DNA from: Paenibacillus sp. RC67
GTDB taxonomy: Bacteria > Bacillota > Bacilli > Paenibacillales > NBRC-103111
Direction: 5' to 3'
DNA: 64,000 bases
Assembly: GCF_030020805.1 (NCBI RefSeq)
Contig: NZ_CP125098.1
Location: forward strand, 6,941,001-7,005,000
Shown: positions 50,359 to 58,731 of the stretch, one piece after another
Position numbering within the stretch: position 1 is the first letter of the stretch
Layout of the letters: each line of letters starts with the position of its first letter
Notes under the pieces: model-generated
Database searches by the model: none
Told to the model about the DNA's origin: nothing
Seen by the model: the letters and a program-made list of their open reading frames with translations, nothing else
Program-made: the position numbers and the translations under genes

Positions 50359-51669
50359 TTATTTGGTTTTGGCTGTATCGATATCTTTCTGTGCTGCTTC
50401 CGCCGCTTCTCTAAGTGCCGTATTGACATCCTTTTGTCCTGTTACGATCTGTTTGAAAGCCGCCGTCGTCTTGGAGCTAGCAATCCCGCTAAGTTCATCC
50501 TTCGGCGTTATCAGTGCGGTCTTTTCAGGAGCGTAAGGCTTCAAATTTTTACCTTTATACGCGTCTTGATTTTGGGCAAATACTTTGCGGACGTCGGAGC
50601 TTTTCAAGCTCGTCAGCTTGCCTATCTTGGAGATCTTCGTCTGATATTCGTCGGATGTAAGGTAAGCTAGAATTTGGAACGCTTCGTCTTTATGCTTGCT
50701 CATCCCCGCAATCGACATATAGGACGGTGCAAACTGTGGAGCGACGCCCTGAGCTTCCTTAAAATACGGCATCGAAACCACATCCCAATCGAACGGAACC
50801 TGATTCGAGAGCAGATCAACTCCGTAATAGGCGTACATGGCAGCACGCTGATCCTTTTTGAACAAGTCGGCATACTTATTGATCATTTCCTCGGCATTTT
50901 GTGGTCCCGCCAGCTCGAAGAAACGAGAGAAGTTGTTCACGACGGTTTTAAACTTGTCTTCGGCAATGACCACTTTGTTGGCTTTCAGATCATAGTAAGG
51001 GGCCGATAGCTGATTGTATGCGAGAATGTGGAAGACGGAAGTTGTAAATCCGTAGTATTGAACTCCGCCTTCGGAGCGTGTCAATGTTTTGGCCAGATCG
51101 TACACCTGATCCCAGGTCATGCCTTCTTTAGGATAGGCCACGCCGAATTTATCGAATAGGCTTTTATTGTAAAAAAGGGCAAACGTATCCGTATTAGTAG
51201 GCAATCCGTACATCCCTCCGCCTGCATATTCTTTCATAAACTCCACAAGCGAAGGCTCCAGCCGATTCAAATCATAGTTATATTTTTTGATGAGATCAGA
51301 AATATCGTATTGAAGTCCATATTTGGTCAATTCGCTAATCGTGGAAGGTGTCGACATGATGATATCCACCGTCTGTCCCGATGTCAGGAGGTCCGGGGTC
51401 GTCATCCCTTTGCCATATTCAACGAATTTGACGTTTACATTCGGGAATTTCTCTTTGATGTCATTGCCGTACAACGTCATGAACTGATCCGTTGTCCTTG
51501 TCGCTTGAGGTGAGTAAAACACGATATCGACCGGATCCTTCATAACCGGAACCTCGGGCGCCTTGCTTGCTGCTGGCTCCTGTTTTGGCCCACAGCCCGC
51601 CAGCATGGTCGTAGCAGCGGTAAGGGCAATAAACCCTGATAGGTATCTATTTCTCTTGAATTCTTTCAT
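50359..51669 (-). CDS. ABC transporter solute-binding lipoprotein (orphan)
   Basis: 436 residues. Lipoprotein signal with lipobox LAGC (Cys near 26), then a family-1 sugar-binding fold: VDIVFYSPQATRTTDQFMTLYGNDIKEKFPNVNVKFVEYG, AMYAYYGVDLL, PYFKEAQGVAPQFAPSYMSIA. No permease or ATPase gene adjoins; partners must be encoded elsewhere. It is divergent from an AraC regulator, and a good cre lies in the shared promoter region, so expression is probably sugar-induced and catabolite-repressed. AAGGGG lies nine bases before the ATG. The beta-helix protein gene downstream may be in the same transcript (186-bp gap). Confidence 0.88.
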   Translation of the reverse strand: MKEFKRNRYLSGFIALTAATTMLAGCGPKQEPAASKAPEVPVMKDPVDIVFYSPQATRTTDQFMTLYGNDIKEKFPNVNVKFVEYGKGMTTPDLLTSGQTVDIIMSTPSTISELTKYGLQYDISDLIKKYNYDLNRLEPSLVEFMKEYAGGGMYGLPTNTDTFALFYNKSLFDKFGVAYPKEGMTWDQVYDLAKTLTRSEGGVQYYGFTTSVFHILAYNQLSAPYYDLKANKVVIAEDKFKTVVNNFSRFFELAGPQNAEEMINKYADLFKKDQRAAMYAYYGVDLLSNQVPFDWDVVSMPYFKEAQGVAPQFAPSYMSIAGMSKHKDEAFQILAYLTSDEYQTKISKIGKLTSLKSSDVRKVFAQNQDAYKGKNLKPYAPEKTALITPKDELSGIASSKTTAAFKQIVTGQKDVNTALREAAEAAQKDIDTAKTK

Positions 51670-51788
51670 CGAATCTGTCCCCTTTCGTTTTTTCGTAGCC
51701 GTATCCCCCGATGCTTATCTTTTATGTGAAAAAGCGCTTCCAACCCTAGGCTTGCGGAAGTTACAACTTGATGATATCATGAGGGCAC

Positions 51789-51803
51789 TTGAAAACGGTT
51801 ACC
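51789..51803. promoter_or_regulatory. cre site between solute-binding protein and araC genes
   Basis: TTGAAAACGGTTACC matches WTGNAANCGNWNNCW except for the last W. A second AAGCGCTT-centred candidate is at 51729-51742. Confidence 0.5.
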
Positions 51804-51918
51804 CTAAACCAGGATTATATTACGATTTTCTAACGCCTAATCGCTCTTAAAATGACCATTTGAGCTTAATTTATGTGAATTTTTACGATATACAGGCTGA
51901 GTGCTCGGGGGATAAAGC

Positions 51919-52803
51919 ATGGACTTGATCAAAAAAGTATATTGGACCCAGGATATGTTTCAGTTCTTTCATAAAGTGGAAGAGCTGACCCAGGATATCG
52001 AATACTACCATGCCCATGAAGGCATGGAGTTTGTTTACGTGCATGAAGGATCAGGAAAATTAATCATTAACGAACGTCTCTATCCCATCGAACCTCGGAC
52101 GCTGCTTTTTTCACAGCCCTACCAGCTCCATTTCAATCATGTCGAGCCACCGTATCAACGTACCGTTTTTAATTTCAAGCCTTCGATCTTAGAACCGTTT
52201 TCCAAGCTGTTTCCAACCTTGTATACGTTTATGTCCCATATCGCCAACAGTCCGTTAGAGATTCAAGTGTTCCGACTGACAGAAGAGCAGGAGCAGCAGT
52301 TGAACGATCGCTTTTATCATTTTGGCGAGTTGATTCGCACAGTACCTGTCCATGAGCAAAAAGAAGCGGTCCTGCTGTTCACCATGAATTTCCTTTCTTA
52401 TCTTATGACCCGAGTGTTCCCTACGGAAAATATCAGCCATCAGCCGATTCGGCCGCAAAAATCACGCCACGTTGAAAAGATGCTTCAATGGATTGAAATG
52501 CACTTCAAAGAGCCCTTTGAGCTGTCAAAAATGGCAGAGGAATTATTTTTGTCACCGAATTATATTTCGGGGCTGTTTCATAAAGTAACGGGCAAAAAGA
52601 TTATAGAGTACATAACCACCCGCAGAATGCAGGAGGCCTGTCTATTACTTCATAGTCCCTCAGCTTCCATTCATGAGGTGGCGAAGCAATCCGGCTTTGA
52701 CGATCCGTCTTATTTTACTCGGATATTCAAGCAGCGGTACGGCCAGACGCCTCGACAATATCGCCGCCATTTAACGACGATGTACCCTGCTCAGCGCGGG
52801 TGA
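51919..52803 (+). CDS. AraC-family transcriptional regulator
   Basis: 294 residues: N-terminal cupin (about 20-100; YYHAHEGMEFVYVHEGSGKLIIN, LLFSQPYQLHFNHVE) and C-terminal AraC double helix-turn-helix (about 190-288; LSKMAEELFLSPNYISGLFHKVTGKKIIEYI, SGFDDPSYFTRIFKQRYGQTPRQYR). Divergent from the solute-binding lipoprotein gene, which it most likely activates when the sugar is present. GGGGGA lies about seven bases before the ATG. Unrelated in detail to the AraC protein at 12.9 kb. Confidence 0.9.
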   Translation: MDLIKKVYWTQDMFQFFHKVEELTQDIEYYHAHEGMEFVYVHEGSGKLIINERLYPIEPRTLLFSQPYQLHFNHVEPPYQRTVFNFKPSILEPFSKLFPTLYTFMSHIANSPLEIQVFRLTEEQEQQLNDRFYHFGELIRTVPVHEQKEAVLLFTMNFLSYLMTRVFPTENISHQPIRPQKSRHVEKMLQWIEMHFKEPFELSKMAEELFLSPNYISGLFHKVTGKKIIEYITTRRMQEACLLLHSPSASIHEVAKQSGFDDPSYFTRIFKQRYGQTPRQYRRHLTTMYPAQRG

Positions 52804-52812
52804 CTTAGCAGC

Positions 52813-52857
52813 AAAAAAAACAACGCGGTCTAGGCCCTAAGCCCTTTCCGCGCTGTT
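52813..52857 (-). terminator. terminator of the GGDEF/CheY/HD-GYP operon
   Basis: Minus strand AACAGCGCGG pairs with CCGCGTTGTT (one mismatch) and TTTTTTTT follows. About 60 bases after the HD-GYP stop codon. Confidence 0.7.
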
Positions 52858-52916
52858 AAACTTTGAAGCTGCTGAAGTATGCCTTGAAACTTCTAGGGCA
52901 CTTCCTATGTTCTCTT

Positions 52917-53915
52917 TTACACACTCACTTCCTGAATGCGAATATCGTATCGTTTACTTAAATCGACGAACTCATCGTTGACTTTAATTAATGGAGTCTC
53001 TCGGCTGTGAGGATTCAGGTACACAACCTCTCCCTCTCTGCCATCGGATAAGAACACCGTTTCGCCGATCAGTTTGTTGATCATATTATCAAGAAACACG
53101 GATACGATGTTCGGATCAAGCTCCCCAAACAATCCCGTTCTCATACGGCTTACAATCTCATGGAAGGGGATAGGGTCGTGGTACGGCCGCTTGGAGGACA
53201 TAGCGTGGAAAATATCGGCTACCGCGACAATTTTGCTAAAATAATCAACTTGGTTATGTTTAAGACCCAAAGGGTAGCCTTTACCGTCATTTCGCTCATG
53301 GTGCTGCAAAGCTACAAGCGGAATACGGCGGTTTAAGCCTTCCGTATTTTTTAGAATCTCGTAACCGTAAATCGTATGTTTTTTTATGAGATCATACTCT
53401 TCCTTGGTCAGTTTACCTGGCTTATTCAGTATTTCAATCGGCACATTCACTTTCCCGACATCATGCAAAGTTGCCGCAAGCGATAGCGTGGAAAGATCAG
53501 GCTCCGGCAATTTCAACCATTTTCCGATTAAGGTAGATAAGATTCCCACACCAATATTGTGCTGATATGTGTACTCGTCCGTCGCTCTGACTACCTGAAA
53601 CAAACGAAAAATATTAGAATGCTCAGATACTTGCTGAATGACGGGGAGAAGCTCCTCTTGGATTTCTAATAGCGGGATCTTTTGAGATTTTCCAATCGAT
53701 TGAAACAGCTCCTCCGATGTTTGAACAGCTCTGTCAACAGAATGCTTGTATACATCCTCCACTTCGGATACGAGGATAATGGATAGGGGATCAACATTAT
53801 GGTTTTTCAATAACTCAACATGCAGATCAAGCAGCAGGGTCCCCGCAGGTATAAGGATCATCCCATACGAGTTGGCAATGTCATTTTTCACTTTTTTCCC
53901 AAGATACCTATCCAT
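52917..53915 (-). CDS. HD-GYP domain protein (c-di-GMP phosphodiesterase), copy 2
   Basis: 332 residues, paralogue of the protein at 35.8-36.8 kb and alignable end to end. HD pair in LHDVGK, then HHERNDGKGYPLGL with the GYP signature and VADIFHAM. It hydrolyses c-di-GMP. ATG 53915 follows GGGGAG by seven bases; the in-frame TTG five codons earlier overlaps that site. Last gene of an operon with a CheY-like protein (27 bases upstream) and a GGDEF protein, so synthesis, signal input and breakdown of c-di-GMP are combined in one transcript. Confidence 0.92.
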   Translation of the reverse strand: MDRYLGKKVKNDIANSYGMILIPAGTLLLDLHVELLKNHNVDPLSIILVSEVEDVYKHSVDRAVQTSEELFQSIGKSQKIPLLEIQEELLPVIQQVSEHSNIFRLFQVVRATDEYTYQHNIGVGILSTLIGKWLKLPEPDLSTLSLAATLHDVGKVNVPIEILNKPGKLTKEEYDLIKKHTIYGYEILKNTEGLNRRIPLVALQHHERNDGKGYPLGLKHNQVDYFSKIVAVADIFHAMSSKRPYHDPIPFHEIVSRMRTGLFGELDPNIVSVFLDNMINKLIGETVFLSDGREGEVVYLNPHSRETPLIKVNDEFVDLSKRYDIRIQEVSV

Positions 53916-53942
53916 GTACTCACTCCCCAAACCGCCGAATTA

Positions 53943-54305
53943 TTAGTTGACCAGCACTTTGTTAATAGCTTCAAGCACCCGCTCCTTCTGGAACGGCTTT
54001 ACAATAAAGTCTTTAGCCCCGGCCTTAATCGCATTCACTACCATTCCCTGTTGGCCCATGGCGGAACACATAATCACTTTAGCTAGCGGATCATGCTTTT
54101 TGATTTCAGTCAGAGCCTCAATTCCATCCATCTCAGGCATCGTGATGTCCATGGTCACCAGATCCGGCTTTACCTTCTTATACATTAGAACCGCTTCTTC
54201 ACCATTCGCAGCTTCTGCCGCGATCTCAAAGCCACTCGTAGTCAGCATGTCCTTTAACATCTGCCTCATAAAAGCAGCGTCATCAACTACCATTATTTTT
54301 GTCAT
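53943..54305 (-). CDS. CheY-like single-domain response regulator
   Basis: 120 residues, receiver only: VVDDAAFMRQML, phospho-acceptor Asp near 53 (LVTMDITMPEMDGIEAL), CSAMGQQ loop, FIVKPFQ. About two thirds identical to the CheY-like protein at 27.0 kb, with which it shares the whole core. Its ATG overlaps the stop codon of the GGDEF gene (ATGA), so translation is coupled. It may control the GGDEF or HD-GYP partners by contact, since it has no output domain. Confidence 0.92.
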   Translation of the reverse strand: MTKIMVVDDAAFMRQMLKDMLTTSGFEIAAEAANGEEAVLMYKKVKPDLVTMDITMPEMDGIEALTEIKKHDPLAKVIMCSAMGQQGMVVNAIKAGAKDFIVKPFQKERVLEAINKVLVN

Positions 54306-54967
54306 AGACTTATTCTGCGCTCCTTGTTTGCTTGATTACCATATTTGTTGGTGTACATTTTTTTATCTGCGATTTTTAATAATTCATCCAAACCCTTACC
54401 TTCATCTGGATACACCGCGTACCCTGCCGAGACAGTAACTGTCATAGGAACCTGACCAGACAGTGCATTCAATTCATGATGCAGACGGCTTTGCCGCTCT
54501 TGCATTCCTGATTCGTCCGTACAGGGAAGAATGACCAGGAACTCATCGCCACCCCATCTCACCACATAATCCGATTCTCTAAAAATGCTTTTGAGCGTAT
54601 GCGCAATAAGCTGCAACACCCGATCCCCCATTGCATGATCATGCTGATCGTTAATCGATTTGAAGTTATTGACGTCTATCAGAAAAAGAATCAGCTGCTG
54701 TCCTTTTCTATCCGATAGGCTTTGAAGCTTGGGGAACCTATCTATGACGAACCGACGGGTGTAGCTTTCCGTCAATAAATCCTTCTCCGATAAGTATTTG
54801 ATTCTGTCATACTGCTTACCAAGCCACCAGCCAAAAAACAGATAGAAAGCCGAAACCGTAAACTGAATCACATCCAATAAACCATGAAATATGTAGTTAT
54901 ATACAATTAACCCCAACGAACTAATCATGACGATGAGGAGAGATACGATACGTCCCGTATATTTCAT
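54302..54967 (-). CDS. membrane diguanylate cyclase (GGDEF)
   Basis: 221 residues. Two N-terminal membrane helices (about 5-25, 30-48) and a GGDEF domain (about 60-215) with intact RWGGDEFLVILP loop and an inhibitory RESD site five residues before it. Likely an active, feedback-inhibited c-di-GMP synthase with a minimal sensor. First gene of the operon with CheY-like and HD-GYP genes. No direct-repeat element of the 27-37 kb type is seen upstream. Confidence 0.9.
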   Translation of the reverse strand: MKYTGRIVSLLIVMISSLGLIVYNYIFHGLLDVIQFTVSAFYLFFGWWLGKQYDRIKYLSEKDLLTESYTRRFVIDRFPKLQSLSDRKGQQLILFLIDVNNFKSINDQHDHAMGDRVLQLIAHTLKSIFRESDYVVRWGGDEFLVILPCTDESGMQERQSRLHHELNALSGQVPMTVTVSAGYAVYPDEGKGLDELLKIADKKMYTNKYGNQANKERRISL

Positions 54968-55092
54968 TCCTTATGGCAGCCCCTTGTTTATTTTAGGTCA
55001 TTAGCCCTACCTATTGTACACCATTTCAAAAGACCGTTTACTTAAGAATTGTTAATAATTGGTCATTGATCCTTTAATCCCGTTATAAGTGG

Positions 55093-55135
55093 AAAAAGCC
55101 AACATCCGTCCCTTAAAAGACTCGTCTTGTTGGCC
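55093..55135 (-). terminator. hxlR terminator
   Basis: GCCAACA 55098-55104 pairs with TGTTGGC 55128-55134; minus strand ends in TTTTT. About 40 bases after the hxlR stop codon. Confidence 0.7.
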
Positions 55136-55171
55136 TGCTTCTTTTTGTTTAGGTATTCTAATCTCTACTTG

Positions 55172-55546
55172 TTAGTAGATTCCTTCGCTTTCTTGAATAT
55201 CCGCGATTCTCTTCTTGCCCCATTCGTACATCATTTCAATAATCGGAAGCAGTGTCTTTCCGAGCTCCGTTATAGAATATTCGACTTTTGGTGGCACCTC
55301 GGGAAACACTTCTCTATGCACGATGCCGTCATCCATCAATTCCTTCAGCTGACTCGTAAGCATCTTATGCGTGATTTTTGGAAACAGGCGCTGAAGCTCA
55401 CTGAACCGGCGGGTGCCCTCCGTTCCCAAATGCCACAGAATGACAATCTTCCACTTTCCGCTGATCATCGATAGGGTCAATTCTTTCTCACAATTAAAAT
55501 CCCCGTTCTTGATTTTATCTAGTATTTCTTGTCTAAGGTCCGACAT
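55172..55546 (-). CDS. hxlR: HxlR-family transcriptional regulator
   Basis: 124 residues, a single winged helix: CEKELTLSMISGKWKIVILWHLGTEGTRRFSELQRLFPKITHKMLTSQLKELMDDGIVHREVF, with the conserved Cys near 19 that may react with formaldehyde in this family, and EYSITELGKTLLPII. In B. subtilis HxlR activates hxlAB when formaldehyde is present. The gene is divergent from hxlAB here as there. ATG 55546 follows GGGAGAG by four to six bases; a start seven codons upstream has no site. Confidence 0.9.
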   Translation of the reverse strand: MSDLRQEILDKIKNGDFNCEKELTLSMISGKWKIVILWHLGTEGTRRFSELQRLFPKITHKMLTSQLKELMDDGIVHREVFPEVPPKVEYSITELGKTLLPIIEMMYEWGKKRIADIQESEGIY

Positions 55547-55569
55547 GATTCTCTCCCACGCTTTCAAAA

Positions 55570-55585
55570 GTTACTTTTTTGTAAC
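55570..55585. promoter_or_regulatory. inverted repeat near the hxlR start, possible HxlR operator
   Basis: GTTAC, six bases, GTAAC, 24 bases upstream of the hxlR start codon. A second inverted repeat GTATT/AATAC is at 55644-55657, nearer the hxlA side. Confidence 0.35.
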
Positions 55586-55821
55586 CACCGCACAAAAAAG
55601 TGCATTCTTCTTTATTCTCTCCACAGAGGTTAAGATGTATTTTGTATTAACCAATACGGTTTCCTAGAGAGAGGTGCTTACACAAAATCATGCACAGGAA
55701 TACGCTCATAAATAGGATAAGCATAATGGCTGAGACGATAGGATGATCCCTGTTCAAGGGAATTCAAATTATATCAGAAAAAGCATTTAATAAAAAACCA
55801 TTATCAGGAGGACATTATATT

Positions 55822-56454
55822 ATGGAACTGCAATTAGCGTTAGACTTGGTTAACATCCCGCAAGCGAAAGAACTGGTGAAGGAAGTCGAGCCGTACATCG
55901 ATATCGTAGAAATCGGCACACCCGTTGTTATAAATGAAGGACTCAAGGCTGTAAAAGAAATCAAAGAAGCATTTCCTCATTTGAAGGTACTGGCGGATCT
56001 GAAGGTTATGGATGCAGCCGGTTATGAAGTTATGAAAGCATCCGAAGCAGGCGCGGATATTATCACCATCCTAGGAGCGGCTGAAGATATGACTATCAAA
56101 GGCGCGGTGGAAGAAGCCAAAAAACAAGGCAAAAAAATTCTGATCGACATGATCAGCGTTAAGGATCTGGAGCAGCGGGCTAAAGAAGTCGATGCGTTCG
56201 GAGTAGACTACATCTGCGTTCACACAGGCTATGATCTTCAAGCGGTCGGAAAAAATTCCTTTGAAGACCTGCTGACTATTAAACGTGTAGTCAAAAATGC
56301 AAAAACAGCTGTCGCTGGCGGCATTAAATTAAGCACTCTGCCGGAAGTCATTAAAGCGCAGCCGGATCTGATCATTGTAGGCGGCGGAATTACCAGTGAA
56401 GAAAACAAACAAGCCGTTGCAGCTGAAATGCAAAAGCTGATCAAACTAGGTTAA
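55822..56454 (+). CDS. hxlA: 3-hexulose-6-phosphate synthase
   Basis: 210 residues, standard length. Condenses formaldehyde with ribulose 5-phosphate to 3-hexulose 6-phosphate, the first step of the ribulose monophosphate route, used here for detoxification. Orotidine-decarboxylase-like barrel: QLALDLVNIPQAKELV, VEIGTPVVINEG, LADLKVMDAAGYEV (the DxKxxD catalytic motif), VAGGIKLSTLPEV and IIVGGGITS. AGGAGG-type site upstream. Overlaps hxlB by one base (TAATG), so coupled translation. Confidence 0.95.
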   Translation: MELQLALDLVNIPQAKELVKEVEPYIDIVEIGTPVVINEGLKAVKEIKEAFPHLKVLADLKVMDAAGYEVMKASEAGADIITILGAAEDMTIKGAVEEAKKQGKKILIDMISVKDLEQRAKEVDAFGVDYICVHTGYDLQAVGKNSFEDLLTIKRVVKNAKTAVAGGIKLSTLPEVIKAQPDLIIVGGGITSEENKQAVAAEMQKLIKLG

Positions 56455-57020
56455 TGTCCATGATGCAGACAGCGCCTTATTTAGACACCATAAGCAAAGA
56501 ATTAAGCCGCTCAGTCGACTTGATCTCCGAAGAACAGGTGGAACAATTGGCAGAGCTCATCCTTCGATCGAAAAAAGTATTTGTTGCGGGCGCTGGCCGA
56601 TCCGGTTTGATGGTACGAGCCTTCGCCATGCGGATGATGCAAATGGGGATCGAAGCGTATGTCGTAGGCGAAACGGTCACCCCGAACATGGAAACCGAGG
56701 ATACATTAATCATCGGATCCGGATCTGGGGAGACTCGCAGCTTGGTGCCTATGGCCGAAAAAGCAAAAGGCTTAGGCGGATCAGTCGCCGTTGTAACCAT
56801 TTTCCCGGAATCCACTCTTGGAACAATAGCAGAGCTGGCCGTGAAACTGCCTGGCGCTCCAAAAGATCAATCTAGCAATACAGCTCAAACCATTCAACCG
56901 ATGGGAGCATTATTTGAGCAAACCTTATTAATCTACTTCGACGCCGTTATCCTTAAAATCATGGAAAAACAAGGCTTGAACTCCGGTACGATGTTTGGCC
57001 GCCATGCCAATCTGGAGTAG
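56454..57020 (+). CDS. hxlB: 6-phospho-3-hexuloisomerase
   Basis: 188 residues, SIS domain. Converts 3-hexulose 6-phosphate to fructose 6-phosphate, the second step of formaldehyde fixation. Motifs: VFVAGAGRSGLMVRAFAMRMMQMG, IIGSGSGETRSLVPMAEKAK (SIS phosphate loop), QPMGALFEQTLLIYFDA, and the C-terminal MFGRHANLE typical of HxlB. Coupled to hxlA. A terminator follows at once. Confidence 0.95.
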   Translation: MSMMQTAPYLDTISKELSRSVDLISEEQVEQLAELILRSKKVFVAGAGRSGLMVRAFAMRMMQMGIEAYVVGETVTPNMETEDTLIIGSGSGETRSLVPMAEKAKGLGGSVAVVTIFPESTLGTIAELAVKLPGAPKDQSSNTAQTIQPMGALFEQTLLIYFDAVILKIMEKQGLNSGTMFGRHANLE

Positions 57021-57026
57021 AGAGTG

Positions 57027-57059
57027 GCCCTCACGAATTATTGTGAGGGCTATTTGTTT
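57027..57059 (+). terminator. hxlAB terminator
   Basis: GCCCTCAC 57027-57034 pairs with GTGAGGGC 57043-57050; TATTTGTTT follows. Confidence 0.85.
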
Positions 57060-57171
57060 CAGGTTCTACTGACGACCTTTTTGAATCTAAATCATGAAAA
57101 TATCGTATTTATGTCCACGTCGATTTATAATAGATGAATACAATCCTTATTTTTTAGCAAGGAGCTTTGCT

Positions 57172-58731
57172 ATGAGCTTGTTTTCTACATTAAACGATGA
57201 ACAATGGTTGCAGCTGCTCGAACAAGTAGCCCAAACTTTTAATGAAGTCACCCTTAGCCGAGGGTTTAATTATTTTAAACAGCAGCGCGTAGTCAGGCTG
57301 GTCGCTTCAGAGGATCGGGTTATTCAAGCATGGGTGACTGGCTCGGAAGAGTACAAGGTTACGCTGCACTTAAATCATTTTAAGTCCAACTCCTGTGATT
57401 GCCCGGTTCAAACTTCCTGCAAGCATCAAGCAGCTGTGATCATGGAGCTTGCCGATAGGTTGGGCTATCCTGCCTCTCAGATTGTGAATGCCAAGCACCA
57501 TCTGAAACGGATCACGTCCACACCATCCCCAGAATCACAGATTAACCAATTGCCGAGCATGAAGATTAAAGGTTGGCATGAGGCTATGAATCAATATACA
57601 TCTCGTGTTACCCCGGCGTATGATTTAGGGATGTATTCTGACGCGCTGAGAAGCCAACTGCAAACGATTCGTAAGGACTCTATTGATTTCTCTGATGGGG
57701 ATCGAATCTTTTTCGAGCTGCATCAAGAGTTATTTATTTTACGAAAAATGAAAGAACATTCCGCTCAAAATAACGTAAACTATTACACATCTTTTGCGTT
57801 GTACCGATTGTCTGATAAAATCCAAGACTGGCTGGAGCAGCAATCCTCCCTAGTCGATTTTACTCTCCATGCAGAGCGTCTTAAAGAAACATTAGAATAT
57901 ATAAGACAGCAAATGCTGGATGAAACCAAACATAAGTATTTGGATTTAGGACTGTATACAGCACTATGGGAGTACGGAATAGCCCATTCTCCCGAAGGCA
58001 GCCACTGGGTGTCTCAAGAGATTACCGAATTAGAGAAACAAACATCCGATTCCCCATCGGCTTCTCTTCTGGCGGCCAAGGCTTACTTGTATCTGTATCA
58101 ATCCAAAAGTAAAGAGGCATGGGAAGCTTTACAAGAGAGCAATGCGGTAATAAAAGTACCGGCGAGTCTCTTCTTTCCTTTCTTGAATCGTATTAGGGAT
58201 TCTCACAACTGGGATGATCTAGTGGACTGGTTAATCAAGACCGCCTCTTACTTCTATGGTCAAAAAAATAAAGAGCTTGACACCTATATGGACTACTGGA
58301 AAACGGCCATTTCGCATGTACCAGAAGCGGAGAACCATTTATGGACCGTTCTCGAAGGGATGCTTCCTCATTCCATCTCAATTATGGAAGAGGTGCTATA
58401 CGAGCAGCGGAAATGGAAGCCTTGGCTAGAGCTGCAAATGATTCAGGGACATGATCCCCACTCCCATAAGGTCAGCGTTCTACAGCCGATTGAGAAGGAA
58501 GCTCCTGAGCTTCTTCTTCCTTTCTATCATCAAGCCATCGAGCGATATGTCGCCCTTAAAAATCGCCACGATTACAAATTAGCGGTCAAGCTGTTGAAGA
58601 GACTGGACAAGGTATACAAAAAAATGAAGCAGGTGGATAGGTGGGAACGATTCTTCACCGGTTTCATTGAGCGGCACAGCCGATTGCGGGCACTGCAAGA
58701 GGAAATGAAGAAAGGAAAGCTGCTGGAATGA
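57172..58731 (+). CDS. SWIM zinc-finger protein
   Basis: 519 residues. A SWIM motif near residues 75-95 (CDCPVQTSCKHQAAVI: CxC then CxH) binds zinc and probably nucleic acid or protein. The rest (about 130-510) is helical and repeat-like with no recognised fold. ATG 57172 follows AAGGAG by seven bases; an upstream in-frame ATG adds 26 residues without a site. It overlaps the SNF2 helicase gene by four bases. SWIM proteins and SNF2 helicases are often paired, suggesting a joint complex on DNA; its role is not established. Confidence 0.88.
   Translation: MSLFSTLNDEQWLQLLEQVAQTFNEVTLSRGFNYFKQQRVVRLVASEDRVIQAWVTGSEEYKVTLHLNHFKSNSCDCPVQTSCKHQAAVIMELADRLGYPASQIVNAKHHLKRITSTPSPESQINQLPSMKIKGWHEAMNQYTSRVTPAYDLGMYSDALRSQLQTIRKDSIDFSDGDRIFFELHQELFILRKMKEHSAQNNVNYYTSFALYRLSDKIQDWLEQQSSLVDFTLHAERLKETLEYIRQQMLDETKHKYLDLGLYTALWEYGIAHSPEGSHWVSQEITELEKQTSDSPSASLLAAKAYLYLYQSKSKEAWEALQESNAVIKVPASLFFPFLNRIRDSHNWDDLVDWLIKTASYFYGQKNKELDTYMDYWKTAISHVPEAENHLWTVLEGMLPHSISIMEEVLYEQRKWKPWLELQMIQGHDPHSHKVSVLQPIEKEAPELLLPFYHQAIERYVALKNRHDYKLAVKLLKRLDKVYKKMKQVDRWERFFTGFIERHSRLRALQEEMKKGKLLE

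Noticed and set aside
52813..52857. Terminator of the plus-strand araC gene
   Set aside because: The T-run lies on the minus strand, so it fits the convergent HD-GYP operon instead.
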